This document shows, piece after piece, positions 1 through 9,855 of a DNA stretch of 44,965 nucleotides (its first letter is position 1; each line of letters opens with the position of its first letter). The DNA comes from DAOTYE01 sp034434915 (GTDB lineage: Bacteria > Chloroflexota > Dehalococcoidia > Dehalococcoidales > RBG-16-60-22): contig DAOTYE010000009.1 in the NCBI GenBank assembly GCA_034434915.1, positions 1 through 44,965 of the forward strand, read 5' to 3'. Position numbers and translations under genes: made by a program. The notes under the pieces were generated by a model that saw nothing but the letters and a program-made list of their open reading frames with translations, made no database searches and was not told the DNA's origin.

Positions 1-34
1 GTGGCAAAAGCTGGTCTCGCGTGAAAAAACATGC

Positions 35-40
35 TAAAAT
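35..40 (+). promoter_or_regulatory. Possible extended -10 element for the cupin gene
   Basis: TAAAAT preceded by TGC, 25 bases before the cupin start, followed by a strong AGGAGG ribosome-binding site at 53-58. The candidate -35 (about 12-17) is poor, so this would be an extended -10 promoter. Confidence 0.35.
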
Positions 41-64
41 AGGGACTTTCAGAGGAGGTGGGTT

Positions 65-385
65 ATGTTTTTTGACTTTCCTGACGATTTTAAGGCGGTT
101 GAGCCGTTTCCTGGCTGGCTGGTGCATATCGCCGCCGGACAGCGCTTGAGCTTCTCTCGCATTGTGTTGCAGCCGAATATTGAACTCCCCATGCATGCTC
201 ATCCTAATGAGCAGATGGGCATTGTCCTGGAAGGGGCAATGGAGCTGACAATAGGAGATGAGACCAGACTGGTCAAAAAAGGTGGCGTCTATCTTGTCCC
301 ACCAAATGTAACCCACGGCGGTAGTACCCGTGAAGAGGGAGCTCTGGTGCTGGATGCGTTTAGCCCACCGCGAGACTATAAGTAA
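65..385 (+). CDS. Small single-domain cupin protein
   Basis: A 106-residue protein that is one cupin beta-barrel. Motif 1 is visible as His44-x-His46-x2-Glu49 with Gly57 downstream, and motif 2 as the proline-rich VPPNVTH stretch ending in His84. These histidines and the glutamate are the usual metal ligands. The family includes small sugar- or metal-binding proteins and isomerases; nothing in the sequence decides the substrate. The start is supported by AGGAGGTG 6-12 bases upstream. It converges with ruvB, whose stop lies 15 bases beyond this gene's end. No signal peptide, so probably cytoplasmic. Confidence 0.8.
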   Translation: MFFDFPDDFKAVEPFPGWLVHIAAGQRLSFSRIVLQPNIELPMHAHPNEQMGIVLEGAMELTIGDETRLVKKGGVYLVPPNVTHGGSTREEGALVLDAFSPPRDYK

Positions 386-399
386 TGCTTGAGGTCAGA

Positions 400-1422
400 T
401 TATTGCCACAGGGTCTGCTGGGATTTAGCCTTGTTGCAGGGCAGACCGAGGTGCTGGTAGGCAAGGGGAGTCACCGTCCTGCCGCGCGGCGTCCGCTCAA
501 GGAAGCCAAGCTGGAGAAGATAAGGCTCGTAAACATCCATGATGGTGTCTGATTCTTCACTGATGGCGGCGGCGATGGTCTCCAGTCCCACGGGACCGCC
601 ATTAAACTTCTTTATGATGGTGTTCAGAAGCTTGTGGTCTATCTCATCTAACCCGATGGGGTCAATCTCCAGCTTTGATAATGCTTCCATGGCGATTTCA
701 TGTGTGGCGATACCTTTTGCCTTCACCTGGGCATAATCACGCACCCGCTTGAGCAGGCGGTTAGCTACTCTGGGAGTACCGCGGGCGCGGCGGGCAATCT
801 CTTTCAGCCCTTCATCATCCACCTTTACCTGGAGAATGCGCGCTGAACGTTTCAGAATGGCTTCAATTGAAGCCTGGTCATAGAAATCAAGGCGGTACAC
901 GGCGCCGAAGCGATCACGGAGGGGCGGGCTGAGAAGAGCGAAGCGGGTGGTGGCGCCGATGAGGGTGAAGCGGGGCAGGTTGAGCCTCAGGCTTCGTGCG
1001 CCTGGTCCTTTGCCGATGACGATGTCCAGCGCGTAGTCCTCCATCGCCGGGTAGAGGACTTCTTCAATCGCCCGGCTGAGGCGGTGAATTTCATCAATAA
1101 ATAGGGTGTCATGGTTGTGGAGATTGGTGAGTATGGCGGCAAGGTCCCCAGTGCGCTCAATCGCCGGTCCAGAGGTGACCTTAATCGTTACCCCCATTTC
1201 TGCGGCGATAATGTGGGCGAGGGTGGTCTTGCCCAGCCCCGGCGGTCCGTAGAGAAGGATATGGTCAAGGGATTCACCCCTACCTTTCGCCGCGGCGATG
1301 GCGATATGCAGGTTCTCTTTTATTTTTTCCTGTCCGATGAAGTCCTCAAAACGGCGGGGACGGAGGGTGGTGTCAAGAGGTATGTCCTCCGTCGTGGTTT
1401 TTCCTGATATGATGCGCGCGAT
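400..1422 (-). CDS. ruvB: Holliday junction branch-migration helicase RuvB (non-canonical start)
   Basis: RuvB is the AAA+ motor that drives Holliday junction branch migration with RuvA. Counted from the proposed start, the protein is 340 residues, the usual family length. Walker A GPPGLGKT is at 59-66, Walker B FIDEIH at about 108-113, sensor 1 GATTR at about 156-160, and the arginine-finger region LRDRF at about 168-172, followed by the winged-helix domain. The first ATG in frame (1197) would remove Walker A, so it cannot be the true start. Upstream the frame stays open to 1456 with no ATG, GTG, TTG or CTG that would keep the whole N-terminus. A strong AGGAGG (1432-1437) lies 9 bases before an ATC at 1420-1422, which gives the typical start (M)ARIISGK. 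Last gene of rpoB-rpoC-ruvB, 23 bases after rpoC. Initiation at ATC, or a base error there, is inferred. Confidence 0.93.
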   Translation of the reverse strand: MARIISGKTTTEDIPLDTTLRPRRFEDFIGQEKIKENLHIAIAAAKGRGESLDHILLYGPPGLGKTTLAHIIAAEMGVTIKVTSGPAIERTGDLAAILTNLHNHDTLFIDEIHRLSRAIEEVLYPAMEDYALDIVIGKGPGARSLRLNLPRFTLIGATTRFALLSPPLRDRFGAVYRLDFYDQASIEAILKRSARILQVKVDDEGLKEIARRARGTPRVANRLLKRVRDYAQVKAKGIATHEIAMEALSKLEIDPIGLDEIDHKLLNTIIKKFNGGPVGLETIAAAISEESDTIMDVYEPYLLQLGFLERTPRGRTVTPLAYQHLGLPCNKAKSQQTLWQ

Positions 1423-1445
1423 GGTCTGAGACCTCCTTACGCCGT

Positions 1446-4400
1446 TTATTCTTCCTCATCTGCCTGGTCAGCTTCTTCTGCCGTCTCTGTTTCCTCAGCT
1501 ACCTGGCTTGTGGCGGATAGGGCTTCTTCAGTGAGTTGTTCTCTCTCTTCTTGCTCTTCGTCAGCCATCAGGCTGGGGACTTTCTCTGTTTCATCTTCGG
1601 CGATTAGCTTAGTCTCCGTTTCAATGGGCAGGTAGTGCGCCGGAATGAGCTTGCCGATGATGACGTTCTCTTTTAGACCGACCAGCCGGTCTATCTTGCC
1701 ACTAACGGCGGCTTCAGTAAGCACGCGGGTGGTCTCCTGGAATGATGCTGATGCCAGCCAGCTATCTGTTGCCAGCGAGGCACGGGTAATGCCGAGGAGG
1801 ACGGTGTGCGCTGTCGCCGGTTCGCCACCTTCCGCCAGTATTTTGGCATTGATATCTTCATAAACGAAGCGGTCCACCAGCTCATCCGGCACCAGCTCCG
1901 TATCTCCGGCGGAATCAATGCGTACCTTCGTCAGCATCTGGTGGACGATGGTCTCAATGTGCTTGTCATTGATGTTGACACCCTGGGAACGGTACACTTT
2001 TTGCACCTCATCTACCAGATATTGCTGGACTGCTTCGCGTCCGAGGATGCGCAGGATGTCCTGAGGATTGACTGAACCGTCCGTAAGCTGTTGTCCGGCT
2101 TTCACATGTTCCCCTTCCTGGACGCGGATACTGGCGGTGGACGGGACGATGTATTCCTGTTCCTCTTTACTCTTATAGGTGATGAACAGGCGGCTATCCT
2201 CAATGGTCACATCACCTGCGTAACGGGCTATAAGTGCCTCTCCTTCTGGCACAGGGGCAACTTCTTTAGCTGGGGCTTTGTTTTTGGCGGAGGGGATTGC
2301 CAGCACTGCGCCGCTATCTACCCACTGTCCGCCTTTAACCGTAAAATGCCAGCCTTCCGGCAGGGTGTACTCATCACGGTAGGTCTCCTCACTGGTTACC
2401 TTAATTTTTCTGCCCTCTTCATCCTGGGCGATGGTGACTACGCCGTCAATCTCTGAAATCACCGCCTGTCCTTTGGGTATCCTGGCTTCAAAGAGCTCTT
2501 CCACCCTGGGCAGACCGCTGGTGATATCCCGCCCGACTACGCCTCCAGTATGGAAAGTCCTCAGCGTGAGCTGTGTGCCGGGCTCACCGATGCTCTGGGC
2601 GGCGATGATGCCCACCGCGGTATTGAGTCTAACAAGTTTGCCGCGGGCAAGGTCGCGTCCATAGCATTTCTGGCAGATGCCCCTCTTTGACTGGCAGCTC
2701 AGCGGAGAGCGGACGTGAACTCTATTTATCCCGGCGGCAATCAGGTCTTTAGCTTTCTGTTCGGTAATTTCTTCATCGCGGTTGATGATGATTTCACCGG
2801 TCTTGGGGTCAGCTACCGGGCTTGCCGCCAGGCGGCCGATGATGCGTTCAGCGAAGGAAGGCAGTAACCCTTTTTCTTTGGGCTCAGTCACCCAGATGCC
2901 ATCAGCCGTGCCGCAATCTTCCTCAAAGATGATGACATCCTGCGCTACATCAATGAGGCGGCGGGTAAGATAACCGCTGTCAGATGTCCTGAGGGCGGTA
3001 TCCGCCAAGCCCTTGCGGGCACCGTGGGTGGAGATGAAGTATTCCAGCACACTGTGTCCTTCACGGAGGCTGGACTTGATGGGGAAGTCAATGATTTTAC
3101 CGGACGGGTCTGTCATCAAGCCACGCATGCCTGCCATCTGGGTTATCTGGGAGATATTGCCTTTGGCGCCGGAGGTTGCCATCATATAGACACCGCCATA
3201 GCGGTCAAGGCTTTTTGAGATGGTTTCTGTGATGCGGTCTGTGGTTTCTACCCAGGTGCTGACGATATTGTTGTACCGTTCATCTTCTGTGATTAAGCCT
3301 TTATTATACTGGCTTTCAATAATGGCGACACGCTCTTCCGCCTGCGCCAGAATTTTAGCTTTGGCCGCGGGGACTTCAATGTCATTCACAGCGATGGTGA
3401 TGCCTGATTTGGTGGCATAGCGGAAGCCGAGTGCTTTAATTCTGTCCAGGATGGTGGCTACCTCTTCATCTGAGAAACGCCGGCAGCACTCCGCCACAAT
3501 TGCTTTAAGGCTGGACTTATCCATTACCTTATTGTAAAAGCCCAGCTCCGGAGGCAAGTTCTCATTAAAGATGATGCGCCCGATGCTGGTCTTAATTCTG
3601 TTGCCGTTTTTTGACTGGTCTCTGACCTCAATTTCAGCTCTGAGGTCAATAGCGCCAAGCTCATAAGCCAGCCTGGCTTCATCAAAGCTGCCGAAAACTC
3701 TCCCCTCTCCTTTGGCGCCGGGGCGGATGGTGGTCAGATAGTAGCATCCGAATACGATGTCAAGGGTAGGTGTTACCGTGGGTTCGCCACTGCTGGGCAG
3801 AAGCATATTGTGGAAGCTCATGCCAAGCTCTTCAGCTTCTCTTATCGCGGCTTTAGACAGCGGCACATGGACTGCCATCTGGTCTCCATCAAAGTCAGCG
3901 TTGAAGGCGGAGCACACCAGCGGGTGTATCTGGATGGCACTGCCGTCAATGAGCACCGGTCTGAATGCCTGGATGGAGAGGCGATGAAGAGTTGGGGCGC
4001 GGTTCAGCCAGACAGGGCGCTCTTTGATGACCTCTTCCAGAATATCATATACCTCTGGCTTGGCTCTCTCCACGAGGCGTCTGGCGCTCTTGATATTGGG
4101 CGCCAGTCCCCTGGCGACGAGCTTATGCATCACGAAGGGTTTGAACAGTTCCAGTGCCATGCGCCTGGGCAAACCACATTGACCCAGCTCCAGCTCCGGG
4201 CCGACGACGATGACTGAGCGTCCGCTGTAGTCAACCCTCTTGCCGAGCAGGTTCTGACGGAAGCGTCCCTGTTTCCCGCGCAGCATGTCTGAGAGAGACT
4301 TGAGCTTGTGGTTGCCGCTTACGGAGATAGCTCTGCCTCTTCTACCGTTGTCAATGAGGGAGTCAACAGCCTCCTGGAGCATGCGTTTTTCATTACGGAT

Positions 4401-5441
4401 AATAATCTCTGGCGCGCCGATTTCAATAAGGTGGCGCAGGCGGTTGTTGCGGTTGATGCACCGGCGGTAAAGGTCATTCAGGTCACTGGTAGCAAACCTG
4501 CCGCCGTCCAATTGCACCATGGGGCGGAGGTCTGGAGGCAGGACAGGGAGGACGGTGAGAATCATCCACTCTGGCTTGTTACCGCTGCTCCGGAAGGCTT
4601 CCACCACACGCAGTTGCTTGCTTGCCTTCTTGCGGCGCTGTCCGGAGGAAGACCGGATTTCCTCAAGCAGACGCATGCGCAGTTCATCAAGGTTAAGTTC
4701 CCTCAAGATTTTGAGAATAGCCTCAGCACCCATGCCAGCTTCAAAGAAATCACCGTGTTTGTCTTTCAAATCATGGTATTGCGTTTCAGTGAGCAGTTTC
4801 TTCTTATGCAGGCCTCTCAGCTTTTCAATCTCAGCGGCTAAGTTAGCCTCAATCTGAGATTTTTCATCGGCAAAGTCGCGGCGCACTTTATTGATTTCTT
4901 CCACGGTGGCTTTATCCGCCTCCATCTGTGCCACTTTCTCCTCAACCGCTTTCTGCCGGTCAGCAATGTCTTTCAGGACTTCTTCTTCCAGGCGTTTGAT
5001 GGCTTCTTCACGGGCTTTCTCATCAATGTTTGTGATGATGTAATGAGAAAAGTAGAGCACGTGCTCCAGACTGCGGGGGGAAATGTCAAGCAATAGCGCC
5101 ATGCGGTTGGGGGTGCCTTTGGCAAACCAGATATGGCTTACCGGACAAGCAAGCTCAATGTGACCCATGCGCTCGCGGCGTACCTTGGCGCGTGCCACCT
5201 CCACGCCGCACTTATCACAAATAACGCCCTTGTAACGTATTTTCTTGTACTTGCCGCAGTAACACTCAAAGTCTTTGGTCGGACCGAAGATGCGCTCGCA
5301 GAAGAGTCCATCTCTTTCCGGTTTGAGGGTACGGTAGTTGATTGTCTCTGGCTTGGTTACCTCACCATAGGACCAGCTTCTAATCTGTTCCGGTGAAGCT
5401 AACGATATGCGCACCGCATCAAAATCATTAATTTCCAGCAT
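1446..5441 (-). CDS. rpoC: RNA polymerase beta' subunit
   Basis: Largest catalytic subunit of RNA polymerase, 1331 residues. The N-terminal zinc site is visible as Cys60, Cys62, Cys75 and Cys78. A charged coiled-coil-rich stretch (about 140-240) follows. The Mg2+-binding active-site motif NADFDGDQM is at 514-522 with Asp516, Asp518 and Asp520. The second zinc site lies in the C-terminal half (CQSKRGICQKC and an upstream Cys). The protein ends in a long acidic tail of Glu, Asp, Ala and Thr, which is unusual enough to note but common as a lineage-specific tail. The start overlaps the end of rpoB by 14 bases and its ribosome site (GAAGGAAG) lies inside rpoB, so translation is probably coupled. 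Confidence 0.98.
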   Translation of the reverse strand: MLEINDFDAVRISLASPEQIRSWSYGEVTKPETINYRTLKPERDGLFCERIFGPTKDFECYCGKYKKIRYKGVICDKCGVEVARAKVRRERMGHIELACPVSHIWFAKGTPNRMALLLDISPRSLEHVLYFSHYIITNIDEKAREEAIKRLEEEVLKDIADRQKAVEEKVAQMEADKATVEEINKVRRDFADEKSQIEANLAAEIEKLRGLHKKKLLTETQYHDLKDKHGDFFEAGMGAEAILKILRELNLDELRMRLLEEIRSSSGQRRKKASKQLRVVEAFRSSGNKPEWMILTVLPVLPPDLRPMVQLDGGRFATSDLNDLYRRCINRNNRLRHLIEIGAPEIIIRNEKRMLQEAVDSLIDNGRRGRAISVSGNHKLKSLSDMLRGKQGRFRQNLLGKRVDYSGRSVIVVGPELELGQCGLPRRMALELFKPFVMHKLVARGLAPNIKSARRLVERAKPEVYDILEEVIKERPVWLNRAPTLHRLSIQAFRPVLIDGSAIQIHPLVCSAFNADFDGDQMAVHVPLSKAAIREAEELGMSFHNMLLPSSGEPTVTPTLDIVFGCYYLTTIRPGAKGEGRVFGSFDEARLAYELGAIDLRAEIEVRDQSKNGNRIKTSIGRIIFNENLPPELGFYNKVMDKSSLKAIVAECCRRFSDEEVATILDRIKALGFRYATKSGITIAVNDIEVPAAKAKILAQAEERVAIIESQYNKGLITEDERYNNIVSTWVETTDRITETISKSLDRYGGVYMMATSGAKGNISQITQMAGMRGLMTDPSGKIIDFPIKSSLREGHSVLEYFISTHGARKGLADTALRTSDSGYLTRRLIDVAQDVIIFEEDCGTADGIWVTEPKEKGLLPSFAERIIGRLAASPVADPKTGEIIINRDEEITEQKAKDLIAAGINRVHVRSPLSCQSKRGICQKCYGRDLARGKLVRLNTAVGIIAAQSIGEPGTQLTLRTFHTGGVVGRDITSGLPRVEELFEARIPKGQAVISEIDGVVTIAQDEEGRKIKVTSEETYRDEYTLPEGWHFTVKGGQWVDSGAVLAIPSAKNKAPAKEVAPVPEGEALIARYAGDVTIEDSRLFITYKSKEEQEYIVPSTASIRVQEGEHVKAGQQLTDGSVNPQDILRILGREAVQQYLVDEVQKVYRSQGVNINDKHIETIVHQMLTKVRIDSAGDTELVPDELVDRFVYEDINAKILAEGGEPATAHTVLLGITRASLATDSWLASASFQETTRVLTEAAVSGKIDRLVGLKENVIIGKLIPAHYLPIETETKLIAEDETEKVPSLMADEEQEEREQLTEEALSATSQVAEETETAEEADQADEEE

Positions 5442-8400
5442 TTTCTTCCTTCACCTCTCTTGGTGCTGAAGAGTCTCTCAGCGCTTTCAGTTCCGCTTCA
5501 AGGCTCGGGGTTTTTTCTATGGGCTCCTCTGCCGGCACCACTTTGGCTTCCTTTTCATTGATGACCTCCAGGGCAAGCCCCAGGCTCTGGAGTTCTTTCA
5601 CCAGGACTTTAAAGGATTCAGGCACGCCGGGCTGGAGGATATCTTCTCCTTTGATGATAGATTCATAGGCTTTAGCGCGCCCGGTCACATCGTCTGATTT
5701 GATGGTGAGGACTTCCTGGAGGTTGTGGGCGGCGCCGTATGCCTCAAGCGCCCAGACTTCCATTTCACCGAAGCGCTGTCCGCCAAACTGGGCTTTGCCG
5801 CCGAGCGGCTGCTGGGTGATAAGAGAATAAGGACCGGTGGAGCGGGCATGCACTTTATCTTCAACCAGGTGGATGAGCTTCATCATGTAGATGATGCCCA
5901 CTGTTACCGGCTGGTCAAAGGGTTCGCCGGTGCGCCCATCGCGTAAGGTAACACGGCCAAATGTGGGCGGGATCAGGTTCTGGTTCATCGCCTTTTCCAC
6001 GGCAGTATTAAGCTGTTCGCGGGTTAGCTCCCGGCTGGAGATGCCGTTTTCCTCAAGCCACAGGCGCAGGCAAACCTCTTTTGCTTCGCCGGGGTAGTCA
6101 TCACTGAAGACTCTCTCCGGCTGATATCCCTGTTTCTTGACCCATTCTTTCGCCGCATCCACCCGGGAAGCGGCATCACCGTTCTGGCGTTGAGCGGTAG
6201 CGGCTTTTTGCACCATCCAGGCACGGGCAAGGGCATCTTCAATGGTGGTATCTCTGGCGCTGTCAAAAATGGGTGTCAGCGCTTTGAAGCCGAGGGTGTG
6301 TGCGGCAAGCCCGAGATGGGTCTCCAGAATCTGACCGATATTCATTCTTGATGGCACGCCGATGGGGTCAAGGATGAGGTCAACCGGGGTGCCATCTGGC
6401 AGGAAGGGCATGTCCTCTTTAGGTGCTACGAGGGCGATGACCCCTTTATTGCCGTGCCGACCGGCAAGCTTATCACCCACGGAGACCTTGCGCTTCTGGG
6501 CAATCCAGACCTGCACCCATTCATTTACTCCCGGCGGCAGGTCATCGCCGCTGTCCTTGCGGTTATATACCTTGACATTGATGACCTTACCCCATTCGCC
6601 GTGGGGGACGCGGAGAGAGGTATCTTTCACATCACGCGCTTTTTCTCCGAAGATGGCGCGGAGCAATTTCTCTTCTGCGGAAAGCTCTGTTTCACCTCTG
6701 GGCGTGATTTTGCCCACCAGGGTGTCATCAGGTCCTACCTCTGCGCCAATGCGGATAATGCCGTTTTCATCCAGCTCACGGAGGCTCTCTTCGCCTACGT
6801 TTGGTATATCTCTGGTGATTTCCTCCGGTCCAAGTTTGGTATCGCGGGACTCAACCTCATGCTTGGCAATGTGAATTGAGGTAAACTTATCGTTTTCTAC
6901 CAGCCTGCTACTGATAATGACCGCATCTTCAAAGTTATACCCTTCCCAGCTCATGAAGGCGACGAGCACGTTCTGCCCGAGGGCGAGTTCACCATTCTCT
7001 GTGGCTGAGCTATCGGCGAGCAGCTGGTTTGCCTCAACCCGGTCTCCCTTATTGACCAGCGGGCGCTGGTTAATGCAGGTGCCCTGGTTGGTGCGGACAA
7101 ATTTCAAGAGTTCGTAGGTGTCTTTTTCACCATCATCACGGGTGATGACAATGCGATATTTAGCCTCTCCCTTTTCATTTGATACGCCGCCGATTTCAGT
7201 GACGATGCCGCCGTTGCGGGCAAAGACCACCTGTCCGCTGTGTCTGGCGGCTTCTATTTCCATGCCGGTGGCGACGATGGGTGCTTCCGGGCACAGGAGC
7301 GGCACCGCCTGTCTCTGCATGTTGGCGCCCATGAGGGCGCGGTTGGCGTCATTATGCTCAAGGAAGGGGATAAGAGCAGTTGCCACGCTCACTATTTGCT
7401 TGGGGGAGACGTCCATTAAATCTATCTGTTCCGGTTTTTCCTGCAGGTAGCGGTCAGCAAATCTTCCTTCCACCTTAGCATCTACGAATTGGCTCTTTTC
7501 ATCAAGGCGGGCGTTTGCCTGGGCAATGAAATATTTGTCTTCTTCATCCGCCGGCAGGTAGACCACCTCATCCGATACAAAGGGCACAATACTTACTTTC
7601 TTCGGCTTGAGCTTGGCAAGGCGGTCAAAGTCTTTTTCAGTAATGGTGGTGCCTGCCTCAATGACCGTTTTACCTTTACTGTCTGTGACGGCTTCACGAG
7701 TGGTTCGCCCGATAAGCCGTTTGTCATTGGTGTCAAGCTCCTTGATGACCTTGCGGTAGGGCGTCTCAATGAAGCCGAACTCATTGACCCGGCTGTAGGT
7801 AGCCAGGGAACCGATGAGACCGATGTTAGGTCCTTCCGGGGTCTCAATGGGGCAGATACGCCCGTAGTGAGAAAAGTGGACATCGCGGACATCAAAGCCG
7901 GCACGCTCGCGGGAGAGACCGCCGGGACCCATGGCGGACAAGCGCCGCTTGTGAGTAAGCTCAGCGAGAGGGTTAGTCTGGTCCATGAACTGTGAGAGCT
8001 GAGAGCCGCTGAAGAACTCGCGTACGGCGGCGACCACCGGTCTAATGTTAATCAGGGCACTGGGGGTGATAGCCTCTGTGCCGATGATGCTCATGCGTTC
8101 GCGTACTGCCTGGGCTAACCTCAGCAGACCGATGTGGAACTGGGTCTGAATCAGTTCGCCTACGGTGCGCACGCGCCGGTTGCCCAGGTGGTCAATGTCA
8201 TCCGGGTGGTCCATGTCATTATTTATCATGATAATGTGGCGGACGATTTCTACAATATCTTCCCTGGTGAGGACACGCTCTTTAAGGCTGATGTTCAGCC
8301 CCAGCCGTTTATTGAGCTTATAACGTCCCACGATGCCAAGGTCATACCGCAGGGAGTCAAAGAAGAGGCTGTGAATCAGTTTTCTGGCGTTATCAAGGTT

Positions 8401-9162
8401 GGGCAATTCTCCCGGTCGCAACTTCTTATAGATGTCAAGCAGGGCGTCTTCTTCACTGCGCACGGAAGGTTCGCGCTCAATGGTGGTATTCATATAATGG
8501 TGGTCAGCGGAGCTATCCTCTTTAGCGAAAAGCTGGTACAGCTTTTCATCACTGCCGAAGCCTATGGCGCGCAGAAGGGTGCTGATGGGGATTTTACGTT
8601 TGCCGTCAATTTTAGTTGAGATGACGTCACGGTTGCTGGTCTCAAACTCCAGCCAGGCGCCGCGGGTGGGAATGAGTTTGGCAAAGCACAGGCGGCGGCC
8701 GGTGGCAGGGTCCGTCTCTGCGGTGAAGTAAACGCCGGGAGAGCGCAGGAGCTGGCTGACGACCACTCTTTCCGCGCCGCTGGTGATGAATGTGCCCTTT
8801 TCCGTCATGAGCGGTATATCGCCCAAAAAGAGGTCCTGTTCCTTTATTTCTCCGGTCTCCTTTATGAGCAGTCTGACTCTGACGTAGAGCGGAGCGGAGA
8901 AGGTCAGGTTCCGCTCCCGGCAGTCAGACTCAGAGTGGCCGGGGCGTGGTTCGCGGAACTCATAGGCGATGAAGCTGAGCTCCAGTTTTTCCGTGGTGAG
9001 CGCACTGATGGGAGAGATTTCCTGGAAAAGCTGTTTCAGCCCGTTCTCCTGAAACCTTTGAAATGATTCAAGTTGAATCTGGACGAGGTTAGGGACTTCA
9101 AGTACCTGTGGCAGTCTGCCATATGACTTGCGCGGTATGCGGGTCTCAGGTGCTAACACCAT
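5428..9162 (-). CDS. rpoB: RNA polymerase beta subunit
   Basis: Beta subunit of RNA polymerase, 1244 residues, complete. The rifampicin-binding cluster is at about 386-415. The positions equivalent to E. coli Asp516, His526 and Ser531 are wild type (Asp394, His404, Ser409), so the sequence predicts rifampicin sensitivity. The C-terminal region with the GGKAQFGGQRFGEMEVWALE motif, which contacts beta', is present. Start chosen at 9162 because AAGGAG lies 8 bases upstream. First gene of rpoB-rpoC-ruvB, transcribed from the near-consensus promoter at 9327-9355 with a leader of about 155 bases. The usual upstream neighbours rplJ/rplL are not here. Confidence 0.98.
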   Translation of the reverse strand: MVLAPETRIPRKSYGRLPQVLEVPNLVQIQLESFQRFQENGLKQLFQEISPISALTTEKLELSFIAYEFREPRPGHSESDCRERNLTFSAPLYVRVRLLIKETGEIKEQDLFLGDIPLMTEKGTFITSGAERVVVSQLLRSPGVYFTAETDPATGRRLCFAKLIPTRGAWLEFETSNRDVISTKIDGKRKIPISTLLRAIGFGSDEKLYQLFAKEDSSADHHYMNTTIEREPSVRSEEDALLDIYKKLRPGELPNLDNARKLIHSLFFDSLRYDLGIVGRYKLNKRLGLNISLKERVLTREDIVEIVRHIIMINNDMDHPDDIDHLGNRRVRTVGELIQTQFHIGLLRLAQAVRERMSIIGTEAITPSALINIRPVVAAVREFFSGSQLSQFMDQTNPLAELTHKRRLSAMGPGGLSRERAGFDVRDVHFSHYGRICPIETPEGPNIGLIGSLATYSRVNEFGFIETPYRKVIKELDTNDKRLIGRTTREAVTDSKGKTVIEAGTTITEKDFDRLAKLKPKKVSIVPFVSDEVVYLPADEEDKYFIAQANARLDEKSQFVDAKVEGRFADRYLQEKPEQIDLMDVSPKQIVSVATALIPFLEHNDANRALMGANMQRQAVPLLCPEAPIVATGMEIEAARHSGQVVFARNGGIVTEIGGVSNEKGEAKYRIVITRDDGEKDTYELLKFVRTNQGTCINQRPLVNKGDRVEANQLLADSSATENGELALGQNVLVAFMSWEGYNFEDAVIISSRLVENDKFTSIHIAKHEVESRDTKLGPEEITRDIPNVGEESLRELDENGIIRIGAEVGPDDTLVGKITPRGETELSAEEKLLRAIFGEKARDVKDTSLRVPHGEWGKVINVKVYNRKDSGDDLPPGVNEWVQVWIAQKRKVSVGDKLAGRHGNKGVIALVAPKEDMPFLPDGTPVDLILDPIGVPSRMNIGQILETHLGLAAHTLGFKALTPIFDSARDTTIEDALARAWMVQKAATAQRQNGDAASRVDAAKEWVKKQGYQPERVFSDDYPGEAKEVCLRLWLEENGISSRELTREQLNTAVEKAMNQNLIPPTFGRVTLRDGRTGEPFDQPVTVGIIYMMKLIHLVEDKVHARSTGPYSLITQQPLGGKAQFGGQRFGEMEVWALEAYGAAHNLQEVLTIKSDDVTGRAKAYESIIKGEDILQPGVPESFKVLVKELQSLGLALEVINEKEAKVVPAEEPIEKTPSLEAELKALRDSSAPREVKEENAGN

Positions 9163-9326
9163 ATCTACTGCTCCTTAAACTGAAAAAGAAATTCTTTGCC
9201 TGACCAATCAGTGTCTGTTGTCATTCCGTAATTGCACGGCTATGAAATTAAAAAAAGGGGTAGTGAAAGGCGTAAAAGGCATAAAAATAGAATGAGGTAT
9301 GCATAAGAGGCATATTGCAAATTTTA

Positions 9327-9355
9327 ATAATACCACGTAATCAAAACATTGTCAA
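9327..9355 (-). promoter_or_regulatory. Sigma70-type promoter of rpoB-rpoC-ruvB
   Basis: On the minus strand TTGACA (9350-9355), a 17-base spacer and TATTAT (9327-9332). The predicted transcript starts near 9320 and leaves a leader of about 155 bases before rpoB. I saw no obvious riboswitch or terminator hairpin in the leader. Confidence 0.8.
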
Positions 9356-9420
9356 GGCCGGCGGGAACAAATTTATTAAGTTCTTTTCCGTGGCTTTACA
9401 AACAACCCTGCCACTGACCC

Positions 9421-9429
9421 TGCTATAAT
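9421..9429 (+). promoter_or_regulatory. Extended -10 promoter of the nfeD-like gene
   Basis: TGCTATAAT with a perfect -10 hexamer (9424-9429). The best -35 match (TTTACA, 9395-9400) is too far away (23 bases). Transcription would start about 12 bases before the ATG, just leaving room for the AAAAGGAG ribosome site. Confidence 0.5.
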
Positions 9430-9447
9430 GAAAAGGAGCGCATTGCT

Positions 9448-9855
9448 ATGATGACCATGCGATTAATCACCGCTGTTATCAGCACGGCGATTCAGGAAGT
9501 TGCCCTGTGGGTGATATGGCGCTGGGGTTTGCCTGAATTGGGCGTCTATCTCCCAGTCTGGGTGCTGGTTATGGTCATGTTCATCTGGGGGACATATGCC
9601 ATGGCTACTTTTCTCCTGGTGACTAAGGCATTGAGACGGAAAGAGATAATCGGTCTGCCCATGATGGTTGGGGGAAAAGGGAGGGCCGTGAGCAGGCTGG
9701 CGCCGGAGGGGCAAGTGGTGGTGAGTGGTGAGCTCTGGAATGCCAGGGCGGCGGAAGGGGCGATTGAGAATAATACTGAAGTCCTGGTAGTAGCTCAGGA
9801 TGGCTTGAAATTGATTGTGCGCGAAGTGAGCGCTGATAGTGAAGGTCAGCGCTAA
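9448..9855 (+). CDS. NfeD-like membrane protein with C-terminal OB-fold
   Basis: A 135-residue protein with two hydrophobic segments (about 6-24 and 31-58) and a soluble C-terminal beta domain. The C-terminal pattern (G-K-G-R-A, then L-x-P-x-G-x-V, then G-E-L-W-x-A, then V-x-x-x-G-L-x-L-x-V) is that of the NfeD C-terminal OB-fold. NfeD proteins usually act with stomatin/SPFH proteins or a membrane serine protease in membrane quality control. Neither partner gene is adjacent, so its partner is unknown. Start supported by AAAAGGAG; the third codon is also ATG-derived, so a start a few residues later is possible. It converges with and overlaps the end of ychF by 4 bases. Confidence 0.75.
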   Translation: MMTMRLITAVISTAIQEVALWVIWRWGLPELGVYLPVWVLVMVMFIWGTYAMATFLLVTKALRRKEIIGLPMMVGGKGRAVSRLAPEGQVVVSGELWNARAAEGAIENNTEVLVVAQDGLKLIVREVSADSEGQR

